A DNA stretch of 64,000 bases from Candidatus Geothermocultor quzhuomuensis (lineage in GTDB: Bacteria > Actinomycetota > Aquicultoria > Geothermocultorales > Geothermocultoraceae): assembly GCA_015711795.1 (NCBI GenBank), contig JACVJC010000004.1, forward strand, positions 1 through 64,000. Direction: 5' to 3'. Position numbers and translations under genes: made by a program. The notes below the pieces were generated by a model. It searched no databases and was not told the DNA's origin. It saw only the letters and a list, made by a program, of their open reading frames with translations. Below, piece after piece: positions 35,520 through 44,173 of the stretch. Position 1 is the stretch's first letter. Each line of letters opens with the position of its first letter.

Positions 35520-37328
35520 TCAGTTATCTCCCAAAACAACTGACTTCTTTTCAGCCATCTCAAGATCTTGAAGCTGTTTCAATTTATAAAACCTCCCTTT
35601 ACGAGATATAAGTTCGCTCCAAGTACCTTTTTCAACTAGTTTTCCGCCTTCTAAAACATAGATATAGTCTGCATTTTTAACAGTAGCTAAGCGATGAGTC
35701 ACAATTATAACAGTAATCAAACCAGACAAACCCTCTATTGCTTTTTGAATCTTCTGTTCAGACTCAGCGTCTAAAGCGCTGGTAGCCTCATCTAATACTA
35801 ATAAATCTGGCTTCTTTATCACTACCCTCGCAAGAGCAAGCCGTTGCCGTTGACCCCCTGAAAGTTGAATGCCTCGGTCGCCAATAACTGTGTTATAGCC
35901 ATTAGGAAGTTTTTTGATAAACTCGTCAGCATAAGCAAATCTTGTTGCCTCTTCAATTTCTTCTTGAGAAGCATCTGGATAAAACCAAGTGATATTTTCC
36001 TTAACCGAAGCATTAAAGAAAACGGCATCTTGCTCAACATATCCAATTTTTTTTCTCCATTCCCTTAAATTGAGCATTTCCAACGGGATATTATCAATTA
36101 ACACGCTACCAGAATTAGGTCTAATGAGCCCCATTAACAAATCAACCAACGTTGTTTTCCCTGCTCCAGAAGGTCCAACAATAGCTATTATCTTGCCCTT
36201 AGGTATTTTTAAAGAAACTTTATTAAGAACTAATTTCCCTTGGTCATATGAGAAGCAAACATCTTTAAAAACAATTCCTTTTGAAAGTTTATTTATAATC
36301 TTATTTCCGCTTTCTTCTCTAAATTTACTTGCTCGCTCGATAACCTCATCTACCTGATTAAGAGCGGGTAAATAAGTTAAAAGGCTGTGGATATGAGTTT
36401 GGACATTAGATAAACGAGGGGAAAGCCTGTAAAAGATAAAAAGAAAAACAACCAATTGAGCTAGGGAGATTTTAAGCTGAGTAACAGCAAGATAAATACC
36501 TAACAATATAATAACAGCACTAAAAGAGTCATAAAAAACACGAATCAAAGCTTGATTCATATATGATTTATACTGTTCGTGAGCGAGAAAGTTTATATGT
36601 GCTTGAAATCTATTAATCGTTTGAGGTTCAGAGGCACTTCCTTTAACAAGCTTAGCTCCAGAAATGTGTTCTGAAGCCTCTATCTGTAACTTTGTATTTG
36701 TATCTGTTATTGATTGACCAAACCTTGTTCCCACTGATACCCTCTTTTTTAAAAAGAAAATGACAATTAAACCAACGGTAATAACAGCTAAAGCCATTTG
36801 CCAAGAGATAAAAAGAGCCAATGCTAAATATACGATAATCACACTCATAATGTTCAGTGTTAAAATTAAGTAATGGTATGCGTTACCGGCACGAGATGCT
36901 TCCACAGTAAGAGCATTCACTAATCTCCCAGCTTTTTCTTTAAAAAAGAAAGGCCATTCAGCATCAAAAATATTTTGATAAAGCTTTTTCCGAAGATTTG
37001 CTTCAAAGCTAAAAATTGAACCTAAGGAAAGCTTTTGAGAGGCTAAAACAACTAGCTGTTCAGCAATAACAAGAATTAAAATAAAAGTTAATACCGTAAC
37101 AATATTAAAAGAAAGATTAAAAAGAGCAATAATCTTAGCAACAATTTCTCCAATTGTTCCAGGAGATACAGCTACCTTTTTTCCAGAAGCAATAAGCTCA
37201 AGAAGAGGAACAAGAGCTGCTACGCCAAATCCTTCCAATATCCCTGCTAAGCTGAGAGAAGCCACAACTAAGACAAATCTTAAAGGTTGTTCCTTTAATA
37301 ATCGACGGATAAATAACAAAATTTGCAC
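35520..37328 (-). CDS. MsbA/PglK-like ABC transporter, fused permease and ATPase
   Basis: 602 residues, half-transporter of normal size. Six transmembrane helices fill about residues 15-310. The ATPase has Walker A GPSGAGKTTLVDLL, signature LSGGQRQRLALAR, Walker B LLVLDEATSALDAES and the switch His in VTHRLATV. Such proteins flip lipid A or lipid-linked oligosaccharides. As I see no Wzx-type flippase in the window, this is a good candidate for exporting the locus product. GTG start. The gene lies just downstream of the regulator. Confidence 0.88.
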   Translation of the reverse strand: MQILLFIRRLLKEQPLRFVLVVASLSLAGILEGFGVAALVPLLELIASGKKVAVSPGTIGEIVAKIIALFNLSFNIVTVLTFILILVIAEQLVVLASQKLSLGSIFSFEANLRKKLYQNIFDAEWPFFFKEKAGRLVNALTVEASRAGNAYHYLILTLNIMSVIIVYLALALFISWQMALAVITVGLIVIFFLKKRVSVGTRFGQSITDTNTKLQIEASEHISGAKLVKGSASEPQTINRFQAHINFLAHEQYKSYMNQALIRVFYDSFSAVIILLGIYLAVTQLKISLAQLVVFLFIFYRLSPRLSNVQTHIHSLLTYLPALNQVDEVIERASKFREESGNKIINKLSKGIVFKDVCFSYDQGKLVLNKVSLKIPKGKIIAIVGPSGAGKTTLVDLLMGLIRPNSGSVLIDNIPLEMLNLREWRKKIGYVEQDAVFFNASVKENITWFYPDASQEEIEEATRFAYADEFIKKLPNGYNTVIGDRGIQLSGGQRQRLALARVVIKKPDLLVLDEATSALDAESEQKIQKAIEGLSGLITVIIVTHRLATVKNADYIYVLEGGKLVEKGTWSELISRKGRFYKLKQLQDLEMAEKKSVVLGDN

Positions 37329-37355
37329 TATTTTCCCTTACTAAATTTTTAAAAC

Positions 37356-37985
37356 TTAAAAAACTTTCCCAATTAAACTATATATTTTTCCTCTATACTT
37401 ACAATTTCGCAGCTCTCTTTTAAAAAATTTGCGCTCATTTTCATTTAATTCAGTACAAACAATAAGAGCATCTGGTTTAGTGCTTTCCAAAATCTTCATA
37501 CCACCTACAGGTATGCCAAGGAAGCTATTTCCCATGTATGAGTTATCATTTTTAATAATACCTTTTATCTCTATATTATTCTCAGGAGCAACTATTGCTG
37601 TAATCTCTGAAAGCTCGTTAGCACCATATAGAACAATAGTTCTAACACCCTCTTTCGCTAAATTTTCTAGTTGTAAAGCAACTTGCCTTCGTGCCTGCCG
37701 ATAAAAATCAATTGTATTTTTTGTCCACTCCATCGCTAACTTACTTTTATGAAGTAAGCCTCGCTTAGTTAGGTGGTATGTTATGCTTCGATTATTGTCC
37801 CCCCTGATTTTTATTAATCCCTTTCTTACTAAAGCATGAATACAAGAGTTAGCAATTCCAAGAGCAACTCCCAACCTTTTAGCCAGAGCACGCTGGGAAA
37901 GGTTGGAATCCTTTTCAATCTCCTCTAATACTTTCAAATCGCGCCATGCATCTGCTTCTTTAAAAAAGGAGTTTCCCCCAACCAC
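37356..37985 (-). CDS. Winged-helix transcriptional regulator with C-terminal sensor domain
   Basis: About 209 residues. The N-terminal wHTH is clear: LKVLEEIEKDSNLSQRALAK, then IANSCIHALVRKGLIKIRG. The C-terminal half (GVRTIVLYGANELSEITAIV, IPVGGMKILESTKPDALIVC) looks like a Rossmann-type ligand or nucleotide-sugar sensor. It heads the glycan operon. I prefer the GTG at 37985 with GGAG eight bases upstream. The TTG at 38006 touches the operator and would leave almost no leader. A perfect palindrome overlaps its own promoter, so autoregulation is likely. Confidence 0.8.
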   Translation of the reverse strand: MVGGNSFFKEADAWRDLKVLEEIEKDSNLSQRALAKRLGVALGIANSCIHALVRKGLIKIRGDNNRSITYHLTKRGLLHKSKLAMEWTKNTIDFYRQARRQVALQLENLAKEGVRTIVLYGANELSEITAIVAPENNIEIKGIIKNDNSYMGNSFLGIPVGGMKILESTKPDALIVCTELNENERKFFKRELRNCKYRGKIYSLIGKVF

Positions 37986-38007
37986 TTCATCATCTCCACT
38001 AATCAAT

Positions 38008-38030
38008 TATTGTTCAATATTTGAACAATA
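38008..38030. promoter_or_regulatory. Palindromic operator, TATTGTTCAA arms
   Basis: Perfect 10-base inverted repeat, TATTGTTCAA and TTGAACAATA with a 3-base TAT centre. It directly follows the -10 box and covers the predicted transcription start. A dimeric wHTH protein is the expected ligand, most simply the regulator encoded just below it. Confidence 0.75.
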
Positions 38031-38058
38031 TCTTAAACTTTTTCAAGCCACTTGTCAA
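38030..38058 (-). promoter_or_regulatory. Sigma70-like promoter of the regulator operon
   Basis: On the minus strand a perfect TTGACA (38053-38058), exactly 17 bases, then TAAGAT (38030-38035). The predicted start near 38023 lies inside the palindrome and gives a leader of about 38 bases to the GTG at 37985. It should drive the regulator, the ABC exporter and probably the genes below. Confidence 0.72.
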
Positions 38059-38076
38059 GCAATCGAATTGACTCAC

Positions 38077-38156
38077 CGAAAATCTACTTGAAATCCTATC
38101 GTTGCCTCAAACAAAAATCTACTTGAAAGGAGGGTAAGAATCTAGTTACCTTCAAG
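38077..38156. repeat. Repeated AAAATCTACTTGAAA near transposase remnant
   Basis: AAAATCTACTTGAAA occurs twice (about 38079-38093 and 38114-38128) and an inverted piece, CCTTCAAGTA, follows near 38149-38158. Multiple short terminal repeats like this are found at ends of some transposons. They lie just before the transposase-like start codon. Confidence 0.45.
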
Positions 38157-38204
38157 TAAACCAAAAGCCTGTCCAGACAGCAGGGAGGTAAAGGAGGCAC
38201 TTAA

Positions 38205-38478
38205 ATGGCGCTCACAATGAGAAAGAAAAAAGAGAAGAGAAAGGTAGGAAAAACATTGGGCTATTAAAGATTTGATACTTAAACGAGAGCTTAAACTCTT
38301 AAAATGAGCTTTATAGCTACTTAAGGCTTTATACCACTTCTTTCAGCCACAGATGAAGTTTAACCTTTAAAGAAAGATCACCAGTATCCAAAACAAACTT
38401 TTGAAAGTAGCCAGCCTAAAGAAGGAACTAGCTTTAAAGGATTTCGAGTATATTTTTAATGAGGCAACAGGTTGAAGA
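38205..38478 (+). pseudogene. Decayed integrase-type transposase
   Basis: Plus strand. An ATG with a good AAGGAGG upstream begins MALTMRKKKEKRK, which resembles the start of an integrase-core transposase family I know (MALTM(R/K)xKK...). The frame soon stops. Near 38356-38478 another frame reads KITSIQNKLLKVASLKKELA and LKDFEYIFNEATG then stop, like the C-terminus of the same family. The catalytic centre is gone, so this is a remnant. It sits directly upstream of the regulator promoter. Confidence 0.5.
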
Positions 38479-38580
38479 AGATTAATAGAAAAGCTGTGTT
38501 CATGCGCCTGAGTAGTTCACTAATAATTTAAGAAATCGATTTTCCAATTCTTTAAAAGAAGAAGTTATAAAACATGTATG

Positions 38581-39462
38581 CTATCTGTTACCAATAAGGA
38601 TAAAACTTTGGAACTTTGATTTAAAATTCTTGACGTGCTTAATCGTAAATCTAAATTTCGAGAACATTAGATTATATTCCTTAATAGAATAAAAATGGTC
38701 GCCTGAAATCGGGTCTGTTGGAAATAACTCAGAGAATTTTGGACATAATTTTGGAAAGCTTTTAACTTCAAATGTTCTGCCGAATAATCTATGCTGAATT
38801 TTATCAGGCACTAATCTTGAGATGAAGAATTTGATAAAGTACTTAGGATAAGTTTTCCAGTACCCCGCAACAGGCTCGCCGATTATAATAACTATTCCAT
38901 TAGGATTCAAAATCCGCCTAATCTCAGAAAGAAGCTTCTCTGGTTCCCTAGCGTGATGAAGGGCTGAGCTAAGAAATACAAAGTTTAAAGAATGATCTTT
39001 CAGTTTTATATCATAGAAATTGCCTAAAACTAGAACTACCTTTTCTTTAGGAACTTTATAGTGCTTTAAAACTTCAGGCCCAATCTTAAGAAGTCTGTGC
39101 TTGGAGTATTCTAAACAATATAGTTTATCGATTTTTCCCAATTCCAATAAATATGGAACAGCCCATAGGTTGCCTGCTGCTAAATCAATACCCGTACCAG
39201 TCAATTCTCGATTAAAATCGGTTTTTAATTTTTTAACACATTGTTTAAGGTTCTTTACTAAACCTGTTTCTTGGAGATATCTTTCCATCTTAGAGAAATT
39301 GCCATCCAAAATATACCATTCCTTGTTTAATTCCTCTTTTTCGTCATTCCAGTAGCTTGAATATTCAACCTTTTTTATCTCAGATTCACTTAGCCAGCGC
39401 TCAACCTGATAAAAAATAGTAGTACAGTTATGCTCAATTTGCTTGGAAGAATTTTCCATCAT
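38581..39462 (-). CDS. SAM-dependent methyltransferase
   Basis: 293 residues. GTGIDLAAGNLWAVPYLLEL is a class I motif I variant, and LNFVFLSSALHHAREPEKLL and NPNGIVIIIGEPVAGYW are motifs IV-VI. The first 100 residues are an extra N-terminal domain I do not recognise. The substrate is unknown, probably a sugar or lipid-linked sugar. It is upstream of the transposase remnant and downstream of the second sugar transferase gene. Confidence 0.8.
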   Translation of the reverse strand: MMENSSKQIEHNCTTIFYQVERWLSESEIKKVEYSSYWNDEKEELNKEWYILDGNFSKMERYLQETGLVKNLKQCVKKLKTDFNRELTGTGIDLAAGNLWAVPYLLELGKIDKLYCLEYSKHRLLKIGPEVLKHYKVPKEKVVLVLGNFYDIKLKDHSLNFVFLSSALHHAREPEKLLSEIRRILNPNGIVIIIGEPVAGYWKTYPKYFIKFFISRLVPDKIQHRLFGRTFEVKSFPKLCPKFSELFPTDPISGDHFYSIKEYNLMFSKFRFTIKHVKNFKSKFQSFILIGNR

Positions 39463-39596
39463 AAACGCCTCTCCATTTTAATACTATTCAATTATTAATG
39501 ATACCTTTTAAAATTCTCTTTCTCAACAGGTAACATAAACATAATCAAATTAAATCGATTCCTTTAAGTTAAAGTCAAAGGGCGAATTAAAACAAT

Positions 39597-40298
39597 TTAT
39601 TCGCCGGTCAATTTAATTAAGACCCGAATTGTTTTCCATAATATTGAAAGGTCAATTAAAATTATTTTCCAAGGGGGAAGGGTGCGACATTTTTGAATAT
39701 AATCTATGTCTGCTTTTAATTCATCTTCATAGGTTCGCTTAGTGCCTTTCATTATTTGGACTGGTCCGGAAAGGCCAGCTCTAATTACTTTTCGCCGATA
39801 GATACCTTTAGCAATTTCTTCTCGATATTCAGTAACGGGTTTAGGGCGTGGTCCGACAAAACTCATATCACCTTTTAGGATATTCCAAAGCTGAGGAATT
39901 TCATCGAAGCTCGTCTTCTTCAAGAGCTTCCCTACCCGAGTTAAATTCTCAGGTTGATTTTCAACCTCCTTAGGCTTTAACTTCTTTTTTAATATTTCTT
40001 CTTCAATTGATTGAAACTTAAGTATTCTAAACTTAAGTAACTTAAAAACTTTGCCTTGAGAGACTCTTTCTTCTGAGTAAAAAATAGGTCCTTTGTTTTG
40101 AGGTTTTAAAAAACCATCAAGTTTAATAGCTAGAGAAATTATTAAACTGAGGGGGAAAGTGAGGAGTAATAAAAAGAGAGATAAGAGTTTATCGAAAAAA
40201 ACTTTAAGCCAGGGAAGATTCACTTCTTCCAAAGAAAATAACTCCTTTTTCTCTTCAATCTTTAGAAAATTCTTTTTCTTGTTATTTCTTTTCTCCAT
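39597..40298 (-). CDS. Short initiating sugar transferase (PF02397-type)
   Basis: 233 residues. Only the catalytic domain of the WbaP/PglC group: one membrane segment (about 40-58), GPIFYSEERVSQGKVF, SFDEIPQLWNILKGDMSFVG and RAGLSGPVQIMKGTKRTYED. The usual KFRSM stretch reads KFRILKF. It moves a sugar-1-phosphate to a polyprenyl phosphate. It is the second such enzyme here, the other at 5511, so two glycans or two initiating sugars are likely. A charged N-terminal extension is odd but harmless-looking. Confidence 0.87.
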   Translation of the reverse strand: MEKRNNKKKNFLKIEEKKELFSLEEVNLPWLKVFFDKLLSLFLLLLTFPLSLIISLAIKLDGFLKPQNKGPIFYSEERVSQGKVFKLLKFRILKFQSIEEEILKKKLKPKEVENQPENLTRVGKLLKKTSFDEIPQLWNILKGDMSFVGPRPKPVTEYREEIAKGIYRRKVIRAGLSGPVQIMKGTKRTYEDELKADIDYIQKCRTLPPWKIILIDLSILWKTIRVLIKLTGE

Positions 40299-40334
40299 CT
40301 TTTCCTTTAAAAAACTCTCTCTTAAAACTCATTA

Positions 40335-41066
40335 TTAAGCTTTCTTTGCAACCATCATTATAGAAACCCCAAATGGTGGCTTAATGAAAGGTGCAGACCA
40401 GACATCGAGTGAAAAGATAATCGATAAGATAAAATTAAGAACAGGGGTATTGAGCTCATTTTCGCTTTTTATCTGGATTTTTAGCAACTTGATTATCCTT
40501 CTTCCTAACCAAATTGGAATGAAAAGTAAATAATTAAAATAAAAACTTTTAAAGCAAGATAAACCAGCCTTTACCACTTTCCTCTTTAATTCCTTTTTTC
40601 TGTATCTTCTTTTGTGATAACTCACTTCATCCTGAAGACCCCAGAGAAAATTAAAGGCTGGAACGGTAATAATAGCTACACCACCAGGGCGAAGGACTCT
40701 CTTAACTTCAGATAAAGCTCGCACATCGTCATCGACATGTTCAATGATGTCTGTAGCCAAAACAAGATGAAACTGGTTGCTAGGAAAAGGTAAATTGCAA
40801 ATATCTCCCTTGCTCACTTTTTCAAACCCCTTTTGTCGACAAAAATTAATGGCTTCCTCACTAATATCGACTCCACAAAAGTTTTGATAACCAAGGCTTT
40901 TTAGTGAGTGGAGGTTAGCGCCGCTGGATGTTCCAATGTCAAGGATAGAGGCATCAATGGGAATATCAAGTGAAGAAATTATCCTTGCTATAAGTTTTCT
41001 TCTCCCCACAAACCACCAGTGGCTTTCTTCAATCTCAGCTTCAATTGAATATACAGAGCTTTCCAT
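40335..41066 (-). CDS. SAM-dependent methyltransferase, Methyltransf_11-like
   Basis: About 243 residues. IEESHWWFVGRRKLIARII at the start, ASILDIGTSSGANLHSLKSL (motif I), FHLVLATDIIEHVDDDVRAL and RPGGVAIITVPAFNFLW are standard. The IEESHWWFxGRR start is typical of methyltransferases in glycan and lipid-linked sugar loci. I chose the ATG at 41066, after the asnB stop, with GGGG upstream. The longer frame from 41126 runs into asnB. A hydrophobic stretch near the C-terminus may bind the membrane. Confidence 0.85.
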   Translation of the reverse strand: MESSVYSIEAEIEESHWWFVGRRKLIARIISSLDIPIDASILDIGTSSGANLHSLKSLGYQNFCGVDISEEAINFCRQKGFEKVSKGDICNLPFPSNQFHLVLATDIIEHVDDDVRALSEVKRVLRPGGVAIITVPAFNFLWGLQDEVSYHKRRYRKKELKRKVVKAGLSCFKSFYFNYLLFIPIWLGRRIIKLLKIQIKSENELNTPVLNFILSIIFSLDVWSAPFIKPPFGVSIMMVAKKA

Positions 41067-41089
41067 GATCCCCACTCTTTTTATTAAGC

Positions 41090-42985
41090 TTAGAGAGCAG
41101 TGGTTTTTAAATATTTTTCCCGCCAAAGTTCAAAAATAAAAAGAGTCCAGAGCAATTTTCGATTATCTCTTTTCCCTTCAAAATGTTCTTTTAAAAGCCT
41201 CTCAATATATTGAGGATTAAAATAACCTTCTCTTTTAATCTTTGAAGATTCAAAAACATCTAAAACTAAATTTTTTAATTCTTTTTTAAACCACCGAGCC
41301 ACTGGAATGCCAAATCCTTTCTTCTTTCTCTGAGCAATTCCTGGCGGAAGTTTTTGTTCCATTGCCTTTTTTAAAACATATTTCATGGTAAAACAATTTA
41401 ACTTCAGATTAACGGGAAGGCTAGTAACAAAGTTAACAAAGGTATAATCTAAAAATGGTGCCCTCACCTCAAGAGAATTAGCCATGCTTGCTCTATCCAC
41501 CTTAACTAGAATGTCATCTTGAAGATACATTTTCATATCTAAATAAAGAATCTTTTCCAAAGGCTCCTTAGTCTTAACTGATTTAAGATAAAATTTAACA
41601 ATTTCAAAAGTGTCTTCCTTAAGAGCCCCCTTAACTGAAGGAGTTAATAGCTCCTCCTTTTCTTGAGGGGTAAATGAACCAAGCCAAATTGAGTTTCTAA
41701 TTTCAGGGGAATAATTAAGCCCTAAGATAAACCGCTTGGCTCGAAAATCCAAACTAATATTAGCAGTTGAAACTGGAAGAGCATTAACAGCTGGTTCAAT
41801 TAAACCCTTCCTTAAGAACTTGGGAATTTTTAAGTAATAATCGGCCAATTTGAAAGCTTGATAAGTGGGATAACCAGCAAAGAGCTCATCCCCTCCATCC
41901 CCTCCTAAAGCAACTGTGACATGCTCCCTTGTAAACCGGGAGAGAAGATAAGTTGGAATAATTGAAGCATCACCTAAAGGCTCATCTAAAAAATTAGCTA
42001 CTTCTGGGATCAATTTCAACATTTCATTAGGGTGAAGGGTCATTTCATAATGGTCAGTGCCGAAATATTTAGCTACTTTTTGAGCATAACTCGACTCGTC
42101 AAAAGATTTATCCTCAAAACCAACATTAAATGTCTTTATATCACCAACAGAAAGCTCTCTCATCATTGCCACTATTGAGCTTGAATCAATGCCCCCACTT
42201 AAAAAAACACCAAGGGGAACATCACTAATTAACCTTTTTTTAACCGCTTCTTTAAAGCGCTCTCTTAACTCCTCTCTTATCTCATCCTCCCTTACCCCAC
42301 TTAAACTAGCAAAACTAATATCCCAGTATTTTTTTATTTGGCAACCATCCTTGGAAAAAGTAAGGTAATGACCAGGAAGAAGTTTTTTAAGGCCCTTAAA
42401 AATAGCATAAGGAGCAGGAACAAATTCAAAGGTGAGATACATATTTAAGGAATCAAAATCAAGTTCCCGCTTGAAAAAAGGATATTGCAACAAAGATTTA
42501 ATCTCAGAAGCAAAAATTAAAGTATCGTTTAAGATACTATAATAAAGGGGTTTCTTTCCTAATCTATCCCGAGCCAAAAACAATCTTTGCTTATCTCTAT
42601 CCCAAATAGCTAGGGCAAACATTCCATTTATCTTTTGAAGAAAGCCTTCGCCTAAATCTTCGTAAAGATGAACAAGAACTTCAGTATCGGACTTAGTGTA
42701 GAAGTTGTGACCCTTTTTCTCTAAAGCATCTCTTAATTCTTGGAAATTATAAATTTCGCCATTTAAAATTATCCAAATCCTTTTTCCTTCGTTATGAATT
42801 GGTTGCTTACCTGTGACAAGGTCGATAATACTTAAACGGCGCATTCCCAATCCAGCATGCTCATCGAAGAAAGTTCCTTCATCATCAGGTCCCCGATGAA
42901 TCATTACATTTCTCATTCGCCTAATTGTTTCCTCACTAATTACTTTAGAATTACTAAAGGAAACAACACCACAAATTCCACACAA
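41090..42985 (-). CDS. asnB: Asparagine synthase, glutamine-hydrolysing
   Basis: 631 residues. Starts CGICG, with the Ntn-type nucleophile Cys2 exposed once Met is removed. RMRNVMIHRGPDDEGTFFDE and IWIILNGEIYNF belong to the glutaminase half. PLGVFLSGGIDSSSIVAMM is the PP-loop, and ALGGDGGDELFAGYP follows. It makes Asn, or in glycan loci amidates a carboxylated sugar such as a uronic acid. The context favours the latter, but neither is proven. TTG start behind GGTGA. Confidence 0.9.
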   Translation of the reverse strand: MCGICGVVSFSNSKVISEETIRRMRNVMIHRGPDDEGTFFDEHAGLGMRRLSIIDLVTGKQPIHNEGKRIWIILNGEIYNFQELRDALEKKGHNFYTKSDTEVLVHLYEDLGEGFLQKINGMFALAIWDRDKQRLFLARDRLGKKPLYYSILNDTLIFASEIKSLLQYPFFKRELDFDSLNMYLTFEFVPAPYAIFKGLKKLLPGHYLTFSKDGCQIKKYWDISFASLSGVREDEIREELRERFKEAVKKRLISDVPLGVFLSGGIDSSSIVAMMRELSVGDIKTFNVGFEDKSFDESSYAQKVAKYFGTDHYEMTLHPNEMLKLIPEVANFLDEPLGDASIIPTYLLSRFTREHVTVALGGDGGDELFAGYPTYQAFKLADYYLKIPKFLRKGLIEPAVNALPVSTANISLDFRAKRFILGLNYSPEIRNSIWLGSFTPQEKEELLTPSVKGALKEDTFEIVKFYLKSVKTKEPLEKILYLDMKMYLQDDILVKVDRASMANSLEVRAPFLDYTFVNFVTSLPVNLKLNCFTMKYVLKKAMEQKLPPGIAQRKKKGFGIPVARWFKKELKNLVLDVFESSKIKREGYFNPQYIERLLKEHFEGKRDNRKLLWTLFIFELWREKYLKTTAL

Positions 42986-43043
42986 AGGTAATCACCATTC
43001 CTTAATAAATTTAAATATAATAACCTGGAACATAACTCTAATA

Positions 43044-43140
43044 ATTCAATGTCTCAAATTTCAAACTCCATAAGTTTGATCCTTTAAAGCATTAGAATTT
43101 CAAATTTTTTTGAATTTCTATTTCGTGCTTGGGATTTTAA
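43044..43140. repeat. AT-rich dispersed spacer repeat, copy 1
   Basis: The gap holds degenerate words: CTCAAATTTCAAACTCC, AGCATTAGAATTTCAAA, TTTTTTTGAATTTC and ATTTCGTGCTTGGGATTT. Related words are at 51417-51478 and 53073-53188, always between glycan genes. It looks like a family of decayed spacer repeats. Confidence 0.4.
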
Positions 43141-43210
43141 CTTTAGCTATCTTCCCCTTGTTTAAAGACATGTTATAACAAAGAGCCCATTTGCCTTAGG
43201 AGTTTATCAT

Positions 43211-44173
43211 TTAAATGTTAATCTTTTCTTTAATAACAAAAGGCTTCTTGTCTAAAGATTCATAATAAACGCGGACAAGGAGTTCAGCCAGGAGGCCCAT
43301 TAAAAGCATTTGAAATCCTAAGGTGATTAGTAAAGCAGTTAAGTGAAGAAGAGGAGACTGAATCATATAAACTCCTTTAAAAAGCTTGAGGTATATTAAA
43401 ACTGAGCCCGAAACAAAACCACCTAAAAGAAAGATTGCCCCACCACCACCAAAAATATATAAAGGTTTAGTTGAAAAGCTACCTAAAAATTTAACCGTTA
43501 TTAAGTCGAGTAAAACTTTAAAGGTTCGAGTTATGCCATACTTTGATTTACCCCTAATACGTGGACGATGATTGACAGTTAGCTCAGTAATTCTTGCTCC
43601 TTCCCAAGCAGCATAAGCTGGAATAAAACGATGCATTTCCCCATAAAGCCGGATTCTTTCAATTGCTTCACGGCGGTAAGCTTTAAGGGTGCAACCATAA
43701 TCATGAAGCTTAACCTTAGTTATTACTGAAATAAGCCAATTAGCAATGCTAGAAGGAATTTTCCTAGTCAAATAAGGATCTTTTCTATTCTTGCGCCAGC
43801 CACTTACAACATCGTATCCCTCTTCCAATTTAGCTAAAAGTTTAGGGATATCGTTAGGGTCATTTTGTAAGTCACCATCCATTGGAATAACAACTTCCCC
43901 TTTAGAAAACTCTATACCTGCTGAAAGAGCAGCTGTTTGCCCAAAATTTCTTTTAAATTGAATTACCTTTATCCTTTTATCTTTGGCTACTAAATTCTTC
44001 AAAATTTGAAAACTTTTATCGGTGCTCCCATCATCAATAAAGATAATTTCACCTTCTCTTCTCAAATTCTTAAGAACATGAGATATTTCCTCATAAAGTG
44101 GTAAAATATTTTCCTCCTCATTATAAAGAGGAATAACAATTGAAAGATAAGGTTTTTTACTTAAAAGGGCCAT
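43211..44173 (-). CDS. Family 2 glycosyltransferase, DPM1/GtrB-like
   Basis: 320 residues. LSIVIPLYNEEENILPLYEE, IIFIDDGSTDKSFQIL, FKRNFGQTAALSAGIEFSKG and VIPMDGDLQNDPNDIPKLL identify the DPM1-like group. Two C-terminal transmembrane helices (about 235-260 and 275-300) are as in GtrB/ArnC. It likely makes a polyprenyl-phosphate-linked sugar used by GT-C enzymes outside the membrane. It directly overlaps the epimerase stop/start by one base. Two polytopic GT-C-like proteins in the window could use its product. Confidence 0.9.
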   Translation of the reverse strand: MALLSKKPYLSIVIPLYNEEENILPLYEEISHVLKNLRREGEIIFIDDGSTDKSFQILKNLVAKDKRIKVIQFKRNFGQTAALSAGIEFSKGEVVIPMDGDLQNDPNDIPKLLAKLEEGYDVVSGWRKNRKDPYLTRKIPSSIANWLISVITKVKLHDYGCTLKAYRREAIERIRLYGEMHRFIPAYAAWEGARITELTVNHRPRIRGKSKYGITRTFKVLLDLITVKFLGSFSTKPLYIFGGGGAIFLLGGFVSGSVLIYLKLFKGVYMIQSPLLHLTALLITLGFQMLLMGLLAELLVRVYYESLDKKPFVIKEKINI

